A DNA stretch of 64,000 nt from Bacteroidales bacterium (GTDB taxonomy: Bacteria; Bacteroidota; Bacteroidia; Bacteroidales; P3), in contig JAUNHX010000004.1 in the NCBI GenBank assembly GCA_030523765.1, forward strand, positions 62,001-126,000. The letters run 5' to 3'. Under the pieces are notes generated by a model that saw only the letters and a program-made list of their open reading frames with translations, was not told the origin of the DNA and did not search any database. Made by a program: the position numbers and the translations under genes. Of this stretch, positions 50,784-60,559 are shown one piece after another; within the stretch, counting starts at the first letter, position 1, and the number at the start of each line of letters is the position of its first letter.

Positions 50784-53411
50784 ATGATTAAATCTATTCG
50801 TTGGCACCATGGGGTGCTCCTCCTACTGACGATGCTGCTTATGATGACAGCATGTAAGAAAGAGACTCATTTTATTACCGACAAGCAATACCGCAACCAA
50901 GTACATTCCGATTATGAGAATCGCATGGTTTTGGCTGAGAGAAGAGCTGACGTGTTGTTTGCTATGATGGATACCCTCTCAACGGAAGAGCGTGAGGCAA
51001 TGGAGTTCCTTTACGCCTATATGCCTTATAGTGATTTGGCCGATTATGATGGCGATTATTTCCTACGTCAGGTGCGTTCGGCTTTTGCAGCTCGCGACAC
51101 TTTTGCTTGGGGTCGAACTGTTCCTGAAGATGTGTTTCGCCACTTTGTACTCGTTTATCGAGTTAATAACGAAGACCTCGATTCAGCTCGCTGGATAATG
51201 CAACGCGAACTGAAGGAGAGGGTGCGAAATCTTTCAATGTACGATGCCGCCCTTGAAGTAAATCATTGGTGTCACGAACATGTGGCTTATCGTGCTGCCG
51301 ACAGTCGTACTTCTGCTCCTTTGGCAACGATGCGTACTTCGTTGGGTCGCTGTGGTGAAGAGAGCACCTTTGCCGTTACAGCCCTCCGTTCGGTAGGCAT
51401 CCCTGCTCGTCAATGCTATACCCCTCGATGGGCCCATTGCGATGATAATCATGCGTGGGTTGAGGTGTGGATTGATGGTCGATGGTATTTTCTTGGGGCT
51501 TGTGAGCCTGATCCTGAACTCGATATGGGTTGGTTCTCGGTTCCCTCTACCCGTACTATGATGGTACATAGCAACTGCTTTGGCCCTTATCGTGGAAGCG
51601 AAGAGGTGAATTTCCAAAACTCGCTCTACGCTAAGATCAATATGCTGCCTAACTATGCTCCTACAGAGAAGGTCTCGATAACGGTATATAATGCTAACAA
51701 TCAGCCTGTAGAAGGTGCCGATGTTAAGTTTAAACTTTACAATTACTCGGAGTATTATCCTTTAGCAACAGTGAAAACAAATAGTAAGGGTGTTGCACAA
51801 CTAACCACAGGTAAAGGTGATTTGTTGATTTGGGCAACCGATGGGAAACAATATGCCTATGCTAAACTGGATGTTCGCCAGCAACAGTCGCTCGAACTCT
51901 ACCTTACCCGTGAAGCAGGAACAGCTTACGAGGAGACTTTCGAAATGGTGCCTCCCGAAGCAGGCAAGGCTAAGGTAACTCCTACTGAAGTCAAAGTTAA
52001 AACTAACGCCAAACGGATTGCTTACGAAGATTCTCTTCGTGGAGCTTATGTGGCAACTTTCCCCACCCAGCAAAACTACAAAGAGTTACTTAAGCCCAAC
52101 GCTAATCTTACCGATGCACAAGCTTGGGATCTGATTCACCGTTCGGAAGGCAATTACCGTGAGGTGGCCTTTTTCTTGAATAACCATTTCCAACAAGAAG
52201 AGGATATCTATTTATACGAGTACCTATGCTCATTCTCGGATAAAGATTTGCGCGATACTCCAGCTGAGGTGTTCGAAGCACAGTTGACGTTCGATAGCAA
52301 GACTTTCCCAATCGATGTATATAAGAAAGGTCTGATGCCAGCTCGTATTTCCAATGAATTGGTACGTCCTTGGGGCCGTTATCTTGTTGAGAAATTCTCG
52401 GAAGAAGGGATGGGTAATGCAAATGCCGAACAAGTACGTGAGTGGACGCTAAAGAACGTGGCTGTTGATGATACGGGCAACTATTACAACTGTCCTATCT
52501 CGCCGATAGGTGTTTTCGAACTGCGTCGTAGTGATGCCCATAGCCGCGATATCTTCTATGTGGCAGCTTGTCGTTCGCTGAATATCCCTGCCTATTTGGA
52601 TAATGCTACCAATATTATCTATGTATATTCTGACAACCGTTGGCAAACTATCACGTTCGAGGAGAAAGAAGCCGAACAACCGACCGCCAAACTTACGCTA
52701 ACCTATAAAGGAAAAACTCCAACTAACCCTGTATATTGGATTCACTTCACGTTGGCAAAATATGAGAAGGGCGACTTTGTAACGTTCGATTACGAAAATG
52801 ACGATCGGCTAGCTCATTTCCCCGCCACCCTCGATTTAGTGCCTGGTTATTATATGCTTAGTACGGGCAATCGTTACCCCGAAGGCGATGTGTTATCACG
52901 CGTAGAGTTCTTCGAGGTGAAGGAAGGCGACCAATTAACGAAAGAGATTATGATCCGCCCACTCGAAGCTGTCAATCCCCGTCTTCAGCAAGGAGACAAG
53001 GCTTCGATAAATCCTTCTGTCGAGTTGTTTGATGGAGTGACGTTGGCCGATTATGCTGGCAGCAAAGGGATGCTTTTCGTCTTTTTGGGTGATTATCGCG
53101 AACCCTCCAAACATCTTGTCAAAGAACTGCAAGCTATTAGTAAAGAGTGGAAGGCATGGGGCGGTATGACTTATCTAGTAGCCCCTACTGAAGCTAAAGC
53201 ACTATCATGGAATCTGCCTAATACCGACTGCTTTACGGCCAAAGCAACCGATAAGGATCCTCTCCGCGATCAGATTATCGATGCATTGAAACTCGATTTT
53301 AAGGGCGACTATCCATTGGTGGCGTTAGTCAATAATAAAGGTGAAATCTTATTCCACAGCGAAGGCTATCGCATTGGATTGGCCGAAACTATCTTGAAGA
53401 TGACTAAATAA
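50784..53411 (+). CDS. Transglutaminase-like lipoprotein with Ig-like and thioredoxin-fold domains
   Basis: 875 residues from the ATG at 50784. The ATG at 50727 would add 19 residues and bury the signal peptide (M-I-K-S-I-R-W ... M-M-T-A-C-K). The transglutaminase-like core has the triad C190 (G-R-C-G-E-E-S), H223 (D-N-H-A-W-V-E-V) and D243 (E-P-D). A carboxypeptidase-regulatory/Ig-like domain (about 293-380) has P-V-E-G-A-D-V-K-F. The C-terminal 130 residues look like a thioredoxin fold (G-M-L-F-V-F-L-G-D-Y) without a C-x-x-C pair. Most bacterial members act as proteases or bind peptides rather than cross-linking. The substrate is unknown; it is located in the periplasm or on the outer membrane. 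Confidence 0.82.
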   Translation: MIKSIRWHHGVLLLLTMLLMMTACKKETHFITDKQYRNQVHSDYENRMVLAERRADVLFAMMDTLSTEEREAMEFLYAYMPYSDLADYDGDYFLRQVRSAFAARDTFAWGRTVPEDVFRHFVLVYRVNNEDLDSARWIMQRELKERVRNLSMYDAALEVNHWCHEHVAYRAADSRTSAPLATMRTSLGRCGEESTFAVTALRSVGIPARQCYTPRWAHCDDNHAWVEVWIDGRWYFLGACEPDPELDMGWFSVPSTRTMMVHSNCFGPYRGSEEVNFQNSLYAKINMLPNYAPTEKVSITVYNANNQPVEGADVKFKLYNYSEYYPLATVKTNSKGVAQLTTGKGDLLIWATDGKQYAYAKLDVRQQQSLELYLTREAGTAYEETFEMVPPEAGKAKVTPTEVKVKTNAKRIAYEDSLRGAYVATFPTQQNYKELLKPNANLTDAQAWDLIHRSEGNYREVAFFLNNHFQQEEDIYLYEYLCSFSDKDLRDTPAEVFEAQLTFDSKTFPIDVYKKGLMPARISNELVRPWGRYLVEKFSEEGMGNANAEQVREWTLKNVAVDDTGNYYNCPISPIGVFELRRSDAHSRDIFYVAACRSLNIPAYLDNATNIIYVYSDNRWQTITFEEKEAEQPTAKLTLTYKGKTPTNPVYWIHFTLAKYEKGDFVTFDYENDDRLAHFPATLDLVPGYYMLSTGNRYPEGDVLSRVEFFEVKEGDQLTKEIMIRPLEAVNPRLQQGDKASINPSVELFDGVTLADYAGSKGMLFVFLGDYREPSKHLVKELQAISKEWKAWGGMTYLVAPTEAKALSWNLPNTDCFTAKATDKDPLRDQIIDALKLDFKGDYPLVALVNNKGEILFHSEGYRIGLAETILKMTK

Positions 53412-53545
53412 GAGGGATTCTCTTTATATTAAAAGCGAAGAGGTCTTTATTCGGCCTTTTATCATTAAATAGTATTTTTTGCAATTAGAACAATAAAGTA
53501 AGCAGAGTTGAGTTATTGCGATAAATAATAAACCTATTTTACAAG

Positions 53546-54226
53546 ATGAAAAGAATAATCCCCACCATTATTGCCGTTGCCCTAGCAGGCTGTTTCGTGC
53601 TACTGGCTGTAGGTCGTTTCAAATCGTACGACCGTTGTGTAAGTGTCCGCGGACTTTGCGAACGTGAGATAGCTGCCGATTTAGCTATCTATCCCCTCTC
53701 GTTCAGTGTTACGGGCGAAGACCCCGCTACTATCTACGCTGATATCAGTCAAAAGAACCAAGTGGTAATCGATTTTCTGAAACAGAATGGTTTCGAAGAC
53801 AAAGAGATTACTGTGGCTTCTCCCAAAGTTACTGACCGTTATGCCGAAGGCTATAGTAACTATAATGATCGCTATTCGGTTCGATCAACTATTTCGGTTT
53901 ATACTAACAAGGTAGACAAAGTAAAGGATATTTCGGCCAAACAGTCAGAACTCCTTGAAAAAGGTATTGCTGTTTATAGTGGCGATTGGAACAGTCCTAC
54001 GGTATACGAATTTACAGCCCTCAACGACATCAAGCCCGAGATGATTGAAGAGGCCAACAAAAACGCTCGCGCTGCTGCTGAGCAGTTTGCTAAAGATTCC
54101 CACAGTCGTTTGGGTAAAATCAAAGAGGCTCAGCAAGGATTGTTCAGTATCGAAGATCGCGATTCCTACACTCCCAATGTGAAGAAAGTACGTGTAGTTA
54201 CCTACGTTACTTATTATCTACGATAA
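53546..54226 (+). CDS. SIMPL-domain protein
   Basis: 226 residues. An N-terminal hydrophobic anchor or signal (about 5-24, I-I-A-V-A-L-A-G-C-F-V-L) is followed by a SIMPL (DUF541) domain, with V-S-V-R-G-L-C-E-R-E-I-A-A-D at about 32-45 and A-R-A-A-A-E-Q-F-A-K-D-S near 175. The family is periplasmic or membrane-anchored and mostly uncharacterised; an E. coli relative affects oxidative stress. It follows the transglutaminase-like gene by 134 bases. Confidence 0.9.
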   Translation: MKRIIPTIIAVALAGCFVLLAVGRFKSYDRCVSVRGLCEREIAADLAIYPLSFSVTGEDPATIYADISQKNQVVIDFLKQNGFEDKEITVASPKVTDRYAEGYSNYNDRYSVRSTISVYTNKVDKVKDISAKQSELLEKGIAVYSGDWNSPTVYEFTALNDIKPEMIEEANKNARAAAEQFAKDSHSRLGKIKEAQQGLFSIEDRDSYTPNVKKVRVVTYVTYYLR

Positions 54227-54274
54227 TTCGAACTACTATTTAGTACCCTTTATAGCATTACAGAAAGTGTTTAG

Positions 54275-54320
54275 AAAAGTAATGCGGCCCTTATTGAGCA
54301 AGGGCCGCATTACTTTTTTT
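54275..54320. terminator. Bidirectional terminator between SIMPL and yidD
   Basis: An 18-bp perfect stem (54275-54292 with 54300-54317) with a 7-base loop and T-runs on both sides. It serves the converging SIMPL and yidD transcripts. Confidence 0.92.
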
Positions 54321-54352
54321 GAATAATATCGTAACTCCTATAAAAAGGATAC

Positions 54353-54583
54353 TTAGGGTACCGGGTCGTAGCCCGATCCTCCGAAGGGATTGCATCGAAG
54401 AATCCTTTTCAGTGCCAGCCAACCTCCTTTGAAAGGTCCATATTTGGTGATAGCCTCTTTGGCATACTGTGAACAGGTAGGGGTATAGCGACAAGCTGGA
54501 GGGGTGAGGGGCGAGATGCAGTTTTGGTAAAAAGCTATCAGCGCCAACATCAGCCACTGAAGTGCGTTACTGAGATATTTCAT
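54353..54583 (-). CDS. yidD: Membrane protein insertion efficiency factor YidD
   Basis: 76 residues. The family signature F-Y-Q-N-C-I-S-P-L and [11 protein letters not shown] is complete, followed by [14 protein letters not shown]. It helps YidC and Sec insert inner-membrane proteins. Its start overlaps the rnpA stop by 17 bases, which implies translational coupling. The order rnpA-yidD is conserved in bacteria. Confidence 0.96.
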   Translation of the reverse strand: MKYLSNALQWLMLALIAFYQNCISPLTPPACRYTPTCSQYAKEAITKYGPFKGGWLALKRILRCNPFGGSGYDPVP

Positions 54584-54971
54584 TGTCTTGAGGGGCTAAT
54601 GATTTCTCTAGTTGGGAAAGCAGTTTTAGGTATTTCTTCTCCATTACATCGAAAGGGAAGATTTCAGGATGGGTGTAGCTAATGCTGAGCAGTAGATGTT
54701 GTTGGCGCGATTCCAACAGCTGGTATAGTTGGGGTTTATGCAGACGATACACTTCTCGCATGAGTCGTTTGGCATGATTGCGATCAATTGCATGATGCAG
54801 TCTCCTTTTCGGAGCCACGATGAGTACTTGTGCCCGAGTAGGGATTACCTCCTGGCTGCATACTAGGTAGCGAACGTTAAAGGGAAACACCATCAGATGC
54901 TCACCCTCTTGAAAAAGGCGATCAATAAGCGTTTGACTGCAGAGACGTTCGGATTTGCTGAAGGTATACAT
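54567..54971 (-). CDS. rnpA: Ribonuclease P protein component
   Basis: 134 residues from the ATG at 54971; an upstream GTG (55013) would add 14 unsupported residues. The start F-S-K-S-E-R-L-C-S is typical. The RNR motif region is read as [21 protein letters not shown]. It binds RNase P RNA for 5' maturation of tRNAs. The RNase P RNA gene itself is not in the window. It lies 90 bases after hemD and overlaps yidD. Confidence 0.93.
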   Translation of the reverse strand: MYTFSKSERLCSQTLIDRLFQEGEHLMVFPFNVRYLVCSQEVIPTRAQVLIVAPKRRLHHAIDRNHAKRLMREVYRLHKPQLYQLLESRQQHLLLSISYTHPEIFPFDVMEKKYLKLLSQLEKSLAPQDNEISQ

Positions 54972-55061
54972 GGCTCGGATTGGAAATGGAAAAGAGTAGG
55001 TGTGAAGATGCACGGCCTACTCTCTATTCTTTAGTTTGCTGTTTGGCATTACAATAGTGAT

Positions 55062-56060
55062 CTATTGCGGATTTTCTTTGGCTTTTAGTGCAGCTTCGGC
55101 CTCTTTGCGTGCTTTCTCGGCAGCGCGTTCGGCTCGGCGGGCAGCGCTCTTGGCCTTCTTCTCTTCCATCAGTTTGCGATATTTGTCTTTCGAGGCAAAT
55201 ACCGATTTGGTTTTGGTAACTCCATTGCGGCCAGTGGTAGTAATTTGGCTTGAGGAGTTCTTGGCACTCGATTTGCTGCTGCGCGAAGCGGTGGCCTTGG
55301 GGGGAGTGGGCACTTCGTTGGGTTTGCCATTGATATAGTTCTCAATAGCCATTGCCATAGAGGGAGCTACCTTGGTGGGAGCGGCGATGGTGATAGGGAT
55401 GCCGGCAGCATTGAGAGCTGCTTGGGTAGAGGAGCCGAAAGCAGCGACGGGCGACGGCTTTTCGGCAAAATTGGGGAAGGAATGGAGTAGTGAGCGGACA
55501 CCGCTGGGCGAGAAGAGGCAGAGCATATCATAATCTTTCATATTGAATTTAGAAAGATCCTTAGGCTCGGCGCGATAGAGTGGGGCTTTGGTATATTTGA
55601 ACTTGGCCTTGTCGAGGGCTTTGGTATACTCGGTTTGTTTTTCATCGCTACAAGGGAAAAGGAATTTCTCTTCGCGATGTTTGGACATCACCTCAAGCAA
55701 ATCGGCAAAACTCTGTTGTCCGAAGAACATCTTGCGTTTGCGATACTGTGTATAGTTTTGCATGTAGAGTGAAATAGATTCGGTAGTGCAGAAGTATTTG
55801 GTGTCTTCGGGAATAGCAACGCGCAACTCTTTGGCCATACGGAAGAAATGATCGACCGAGTTTTTGCTGTTCATGATCACAGCGGTGAAATCACCGAAGT
55901 GGATACGCGTTTTGCGAAACTCGCTTGCAGAGATGCCTACAATATCAAAGAATTTAAAGAAGGTGATGTCGACCTTATAGGTGCCGATGAGATTTCGCCA
56001 AGGCGATTTCTCCAAATCGGGAGGTGCTGGCTGCGAAATTAGGATTTTTTCTATCTTCAT
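55062..56060 (-). CDS. hemD: Uroporphyrinogen-III synthase with a long basic C-terminal tail
   Basis: 332 residues. The first 245 match the Bacteroidota HemD (for example F-T-A-V-I-M-N-S-K-N-S-V-D-H-F and L-F-S-P-S-G-V-R-S-L). The protein should convert hydroxymethylbilane to uroporphyrinogen III. Residues about 245-332 are an extra Ser/Lys/Ala/Arg-rich segment ending in alternating A, R, E and K, likely disordered then helical. That part is not needed for the known reaction. Immediate neighbours are DUF4271 (31 bases) and rnpA, as in other Bacteroidales genomes. Confidence 0.88.
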   Translation of the reverse strand: MKIEKILISQPAPPDLEKSPWRNLIGTYKVDITFFKFFDIVGISASEFRKTRIHFGDFTAVIMNSKNSVDHFFRMAKELRVAIPEDTKYFCTTESISLYMQNYTQYRKRKMFFGQQSFADLLEVMSKHREEKFLFPCSDEKQTEYTKALDKAKFKYTKAPLYRAEPKDLSKFNMKDYDMLCLFSPSGVRSLLHSFPNFAEKPSPVAAFGSSTQAALNAAGIPITIAAPTKVAPSMAMAIENYINGKPNEVPTPPKATASRSSKSSAKNSSSQITTTGRNGVTKTKSVFASKDKYRKLMEEKKAKSAARRAERAAEKARKEAEAALKAKENPQ

Positions 56061-56091
56061 TGGTTCAGCTATTGTATTAGCAATTTCTTAT

Positions 56092-57123
56092 TTATGAAGA
56101 AATTATGAGCTTCCAAGCGATGAGGAACGGCACAATTTCGACGATGCAAAGATAGTAAAAAAGATAGATTCGTGAGTTAGTTGAATGTGTTAAAATTAGT
56201 TGTAAACCACGAATAAGTCTGATTATAAATAGGATAGCGGCAAAGATTAGTGCTGTCCACAAAGCAATATTGCTAAGTGGCTCGTAGAAGTAGAGGAGTA
56301 GCAGTAGGGGAGCCATACCTACCGAACCGACAAGATGCAATAAAAATGAGGTGGTATTGTATAAACCTATGGCTGCATTGTTTTGGAAGATATTGCCTAA
56401 TAGCGAGATAGTGCCTAATCGTAGCAGATATCCACCCATGCATGCTGCCAAAATAATGAGGTATGCAGTATAGGCACTGGTGCTGAGACTCGAGGCTATA
56501 TGTTCGCCGCCAAAGTAGAATCCGAGGAGCGCAAACTCAATCATATAAATGAGTCCTCCGGGTATGAGCGTTGAAATCTTAACGATATTATGTTCGCGAA
56601 GGGTGCGAGCCATTGAACGCAAACTGAAGGCTGAACTTACTGCTTCCACTAGTTTCACGCGGGTTCGTGCAAGAAAGATACCGATGCAAAGCACCGCAAA
56701 CACAATGGTGCCAAACACCCAGCCGATACCTTGATTGTCGAGTCGTTCTTGTTGAGGATGCTCCACCTTCATCGAGTGGCCAGTAAAGAGACTTTTACGT
56801 AGTGCAATCTCGGGCCATTCATAGTGAGAAAGGATTGAATCGAAATCAATTACGTTTTCCCCTTCGGCCTCCTGTAGTTCCAAGGGGTTGTAAAGGAGAG
56901 TGGTGTCGTAGAAATAGAAAGGGTGGTTGCCACTATCGGAGGGAGAGGAAATAGCAACGTTGACAGGAGTATTTATAATAGGGTTGGGGTTGATGTTGGC
57001 GTTGTTGGTAGCAGGCTGATGCTCCATATAAGGATGCAGTCCCACCTGAGGGGTGGAATCAACCACAGCTTGTTGCTGGGCGGGCTGCTGAGAGCTTGGA
57101 GCAGTAGTATCTACTTGGCGCAT
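56092..57123 (-). CDS. DUF4271 integral membrane protein
   Basis: 343 residues. The N-terminal 120 are polar and rich in Pro, Gln and Asn (Q-Q-P-A-Q-Q-Q-A), probably periplasmic or disordered. Six to seven hydrophobic helices follow (about 130-340), containing L-R-E-H-N-I-V-K-I-S-T-L-I-P-G-G. DUF4271 is a Bacteroidota family usually found beside hemD, and its role is unknown. Only 10 bases separate it from the gingipain-like gene upstream, so the two are almost certainly co-transcribed. Confidence 0.85.
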   Translation of the reverse strand: MRQVDTTAPSSQQPAQQQAVVDSTPQVGLHPYMEHQPATNNANINPNPIINTPVNVAISSPSDSGNHPFYFYDTTLLYNPLELQEAEGENVIDFDSILSHYEWPEIALRKSLFTGHSMKVEHPQQERLDNQGIGWVFGTIVFAVLCIGIFLARTRVKLVEAVSSAFSLRSMARTLREHNIVKISTLIPGGLIYMIEFALLGFYFGGEHIASSLSTSAYTAYLIILAACMGGYLLRLGTISLLGNIFQNNAAIGLYNTTSFLLHLVGSVGMAPLLLLLYFYEPLSNIALWTALIFAAILFIIRLIRGLQLILTHSTNSRIYLFYYLCIVEIVPFLIAWKLIISS

Positions 57124-57133
57124 AACATCGTTT

Positions 57134-60100
57134 TTATTGTTTCATCAGTCGCAACATATAGGTTTCGTTGTTGTATCTGACAGTTATAAAATACATCCCT
57201 AAACGCAGATGTTGGGTGGAATATTGTATTGGCGACCCCGTTTTTGTTTCAAAAAAATCAACCTTCCTTCCTACAGCATCGTATACGGTGATGGTGGCTG
57301 AGATGGAGGAGCGGTCAAAATCGATGGTTACCCAATCGTGTGCTGGATTGGGGTACAGTCGTATGGGCGCCAGCGTTTCGATAGGGATAATCCCTAAGGT
57401 AGAATCATTGATTTTGCCAACCCAATAGGGATAACCAACCTCGTGGCTCCATAGGGATAGAGGGAGTTGAATATCATCAATCCATCCGCAGTCGCTTCCC
57501 AAGGTGTGATCATCGTCTTTCGTGTAACTCCATCGTAGTATATGACTGCCTGCGGCAATGGGGATAGCTACTCGTTGCCAGTTGTTTATGCCCGACCAGG
57601 AACCTTTACCTTTTCCATCGATGGCAAATCCTACGCGGTCGTATTGCGTTTCGCTCGATGTACGTACATAGAAACTGATGCTATCAGCAGCGTTAACCGT
57701 AATGGGTAACTCGATTATCGATGTTTGACGACTGCTTATACTGTCGCTTCTTATGGCATAGTGGCCCCCGTGAACGGTGTCGTCTACTAAGTGCCATGGG
57801 TTAGTATGCGTGTTACTCCAAGGGAATGTAGTGAGATTACCATTTTCAAAGGTCTCGGAAGCGAAACCTGCTAGGTAGTAGAATGGAAAGAGATGACTGA
57901 TGCCGCTATAGGTGAGTTGCAGCTGACAATGGAGCGCCTGCAAACTGTCGGTCGTATGGAAATGCAGCCATTGGGTGTGATATCCTTGAGCAGTGATGTC
58001 GAAATAGGTTGTCTCTAGATCGTCGAAAGTAGCGCTATTGTTCATCAACGAAACCATCATGCTTACCGAATCGGCGTCGACTGCTCCTTGATTTCGCCAC
58101 ATTAGCTGAATGTTATAATCGGTATCGCCCATCAGTATTTTGGCCGGTTCATTGTTCAGCAATAGGAGAACAGAATCGAGTACTATTTCGGGTTGTATTA
58201 GGTTGAAATATAGTTCTTGAGAAGTGATGATAGCTCCCTCGCAACTATCGTTCATACTCAGCGTAATGCTACCACTCGTTAATTGTGGCCATGCGGTAAG
58301 GGAAAATGATAAGGTGTCGGATTGCTGTGGCAAAAGCGAGTCGATAACCATCAGCGACGGTGCCATCTGCATGTGATGAGAATGGAGAATCCAATAATGA
58401 TTATATGCTGTATGTTGTCCGACGTTTTTTATCACTACTTGTAGCTGCTGCGGTTGGTTGGCTGTCAGCGTATTATCACCCGAAAGTAACCAACTCTCTG
58501 TAGCCACAATCCATTCTTCGACCCTTTCGTTTACAGCCATTCGGCGTATAATCGGTTGGCGGTTTTGTGCCGTAACGGTAAGTAGCAAACTATCGGAAGA
58601 GAGGGGCTGTTGCAGATGAATGGTGCCGTTGCCTTGAGCATCTAGCAGGGTGCTACCTATATGGAGGGTGTCTTGCATTAAGGCTGCTAAGGCTCCAGGT
58701 TCGCCGTGAAGATCTAAGGTGGTGGCTCCAATGGTAGGAGGAGTAGAAAACTCAATCTCCATCGTGGAAGGGATACCTATATAAGGCATCAGTGAAGGAT
58801 CGCCTAGCAAATGGTATACCTCCCAATAGAATGGTGCATAGGGCGATCCGTATTGGCTTACTGCCATATTGCCAGCTATCAGCATCTGTGCTGCCGTTTG
58901 TATCCATTCGGTGTGGGGTTCTTGATGATGATGTAGCCAACGGTCGAACATCCCTAGGTGGAGCGAGTCGTAAGTGGGTATCAATGTGAAGGGATTCTTT
59001 GCTCCGAGGGCCCAATAGTAATCCTCGTTCCACAGCGTTTCGTTGGTAGCTCCGATGCTCCCTATCGCACCCCCTTGCTCTTTATATAAAAGATGTGATC
59101 CAAAACAGTTGCTTTGAAACTGATTAGCCAAACAGCAGTTGTTGATCACCATACTATAGCGTCCGTTGGCAGGCATAGAATCGATATCGGTAGTGTTGAT
59201 GGTAGGATGAAACCAGCCGGAAGAGAAACTGTGGCCCGTATAGTTTACCAACCCAGCCCCTTGTTGCCATTGAAGCATGATGCTGTCGCGTTGGTTTATC
59301 GATGTGGGATTATAGTAGCAGAGGGTATCGATGTGGCTATTAGCTTCAAGTAGTTGATGTTTCACGTAGTTGATTTGCCCATTAGTAGTGATGGGCGCTA
59401 CATCGCGGTTTTCGGTGCCAGCAATCAGTAGGGATCGGTTTAGATAAGAGGTGTCTGCAAGCTGATATTTTTCGTAGGCAATAGTTTTTTCTATTACAGC
59501 ACGCAGTTGCGAGCTATCGGCCACAGGCCATCGACCTATGAGTGCATCGGGTAATTCATCACCTGTAAATTCGGCAAAATAGAGGTCGGTAGGGTGACTG
59601 CTCATACCGGGAAGTTGGTGGCGACTGCTATTGCTTTGCAAAAGATCGTTGTTGCCTACAAGTAGGATAAATGTGGGGGTAGGGGTGAATGGAGTATGGT
59701 AACGTTCTTGGAGTCTTTGGCGGATGGTATCGCGACTATAGGTGTCAATCAGTAGTTGTTCAACTACATAGCCTTGCTGTTGTTTCCATTCAATGAAGGG
59801 CTTTAATGTTTCTGCAAAAATTGGGCGACTCACTATCAAATAATGTATTGGAAGTTGAGGCGTGAGATTTTTTCCTGTTAGATTGGGGAAGAAAGGCGAT
59901 GCCCCTTGCTGCCACGATTGAAGGGTGGCATCGCTGTTACTACCAGGGAAAGTGATGTTGATTCTTAGATGGCGGTGCACCTTTATCATACCTTGGGCAG
60001 CATTGTACTCTATAGGTGCGATGCTGAGTAGCGCCAATCGCTGACCTCGCATAGTTCCCAGTGGAGTTAGGGTTACAAGGGGGAGCCGATAAAAACTATC

Positions 60101-60523
60101 GGCATCGTAAATGGTAGGGTTGACTTTGGGCAGCAGCGAAGGAAGATTACGTGAGGCAGATTCAGCAACTGGGAGCAGCGGAAGACTACAACCCAACTGC
60201 TTGAGGGATAGAGTTTCACTCTCCAAATCAGACACCTCGACGGCAATCTCGCCCCCTTCAGGAATAACCACAATCTGGTTTACCATTGGTAGGGTAGGGA
60301 ATCCCTCTTTCGTGTTGCTATGTGGCAACGAGGGGGAATGGAGTAGTGCGAATCCCTCAGTAGGATAAACAATCGATAATCGCCCCATTTCAAATTCGCA
60401 TTGAAGGGTGTCCATACTGCTCTTTATCACCAATGGGTTATCCGTTGGTAGTTGTGCTTGCAATTTAGTGATGCTCAAAAGCAGCATTGCAGCAGTCAAC
60501 AGTATATGTATCAGTTGTTTCAC
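57134..60523 (-). CDS. Gingipain K-like cysteine peptidase (family C25) with T9SS sorting domain
   Basis: 1129 residues from a GTG at 60523. In order: signal peptide (1-23), C25 propeptide (about 25-210), catalytic domain (about 215-590), Ig-like and CARDB-like repeats (about 590-880), a cleaved-adhesin/MAM-like sandwich (about 885-1040), and a T9SS type A sorting domain (about 1052-1129, L-Y-P-N-P-A-H-D-W-V-T-I ... G-M-Y-F-I-T-V). The dyad is H431 (N-Y-T-G-H) and C464 (N-N-C-C-L-A-N-Q-F). The residues that confer Lys specificity in P. gingivalis Kgp (Thr442, Asp516) align with T429 and D501 (W-N-E-D-Y-Y-W). A secreted, surface-attached, Lys-specific protease is predicted. It heads the run DUF4271-hemD-rnpA-yidD, with a -7 element at 60552-60559. 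Confidence 0.9.
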   Translation of the reverse strand: MKQLIHILLTAAMLLLSITKLQAQLPTDNPLVIKSSMDTLQCEFEMGRLSIVYPTEGFALLHSPSLPHSNTKEGFPTLPMVNQIVVIPEGGEIAVEVSDLESETLSLKQLGCSLPLLPVAESASRNLPSLLPKVNPTIYDADSFYRLPLVTLTPLGTMRGQRLALLSIAPIEYNAAQGMIKVHRHLRINITFPGSNSDATLQSWQQGASPFFPNLTGKNLTPQLPIHYLIVSRPIFAETLKPFIEWKQQQGYVVEQLLIDTYSRDTIRQRLQERYHTPFTPTPTFILLVGNNDLLQSNSSRHQLPGMSSHPTDLYFAEFTGDELPDALIGRWPVADSSQLRAVIEKTIAYEKYQLADTSYLNRSLLIAGTENRDVAPITTNGQINYVKHQLLEANSHIDTLCYYNPTSINQRDSIMLQWQQGAGLVNYTGHSFSSGWFHPTINTTDIDSMPANGRYSMVINNCCLANQFQSNCFGSHLLYKEQGGAIGSIGATNETLWNEDYYWALGAKNPFTLIPTYDSLHLGMFDRWLHHHQEPHTEWIQTAAQMLIAGNMAVSQYGSPYAPFYWEVYHLLGDPSLMPYIGIPSTMEIEFSTPPTIGATTLDLHGEPGALAALMQDTLHIGSTLLDAQGNGTIHLQQPLSSDSLLLTVTAQNRQPIIRRMAVNERVEEWIVATESWLLSGDNTLTANQPQQLQVVIKNVGQHTAYNHYWILHSHHMQMAPSLMVIDSLLPQQSDTLSFSLTAWPQLTSGSITLSMNDSCEGAIITSQELYFNLIQPEIVLDSVLLLLNNEPAKILMGDTDYNIQLMWRNQGAVDADSVSMMVSLMNNSATFDDLETTYFDITAQGYHTQWLHFHTTDSLQALHCQLQLTYSGISHLFPFYYLAGFASETFENGNLTTFPWSNTHTNPWHLVDDTVHGGHYAIRSDSISSRQTSIIELPITVNAADSISFYVRTSSETQYDRVGFAIDGKGKGSWSGINNWQRVAIPIAAGSHILRWSYTKDDDHTLGSDCGWIDDIQLPLSLWSHEVGYPYWVGKINDSTLGIIPIETLAPIRLYPNPAHDWVTIDFDRSSISATITVYDAVGRKVDFFETKTGSPIQYSTQHLRLGMYFITVRYNNETYMLRLMKQ

Positions 60524-60551
60524 TGTAAGTATTACTTTTCCTTTTCAACTG

Positions 60552-60559
60552 CAAATATA
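60552..60559 (-). promoter_or_regulatory. -7 element of the gingipain-like operon
   Basis: Reads TATATTTG on the minus strand, a full match, 28 bases before the GTG. The -33 position (CCT) is poor, which suggests that an activator is needed. Confidence 0.6.
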
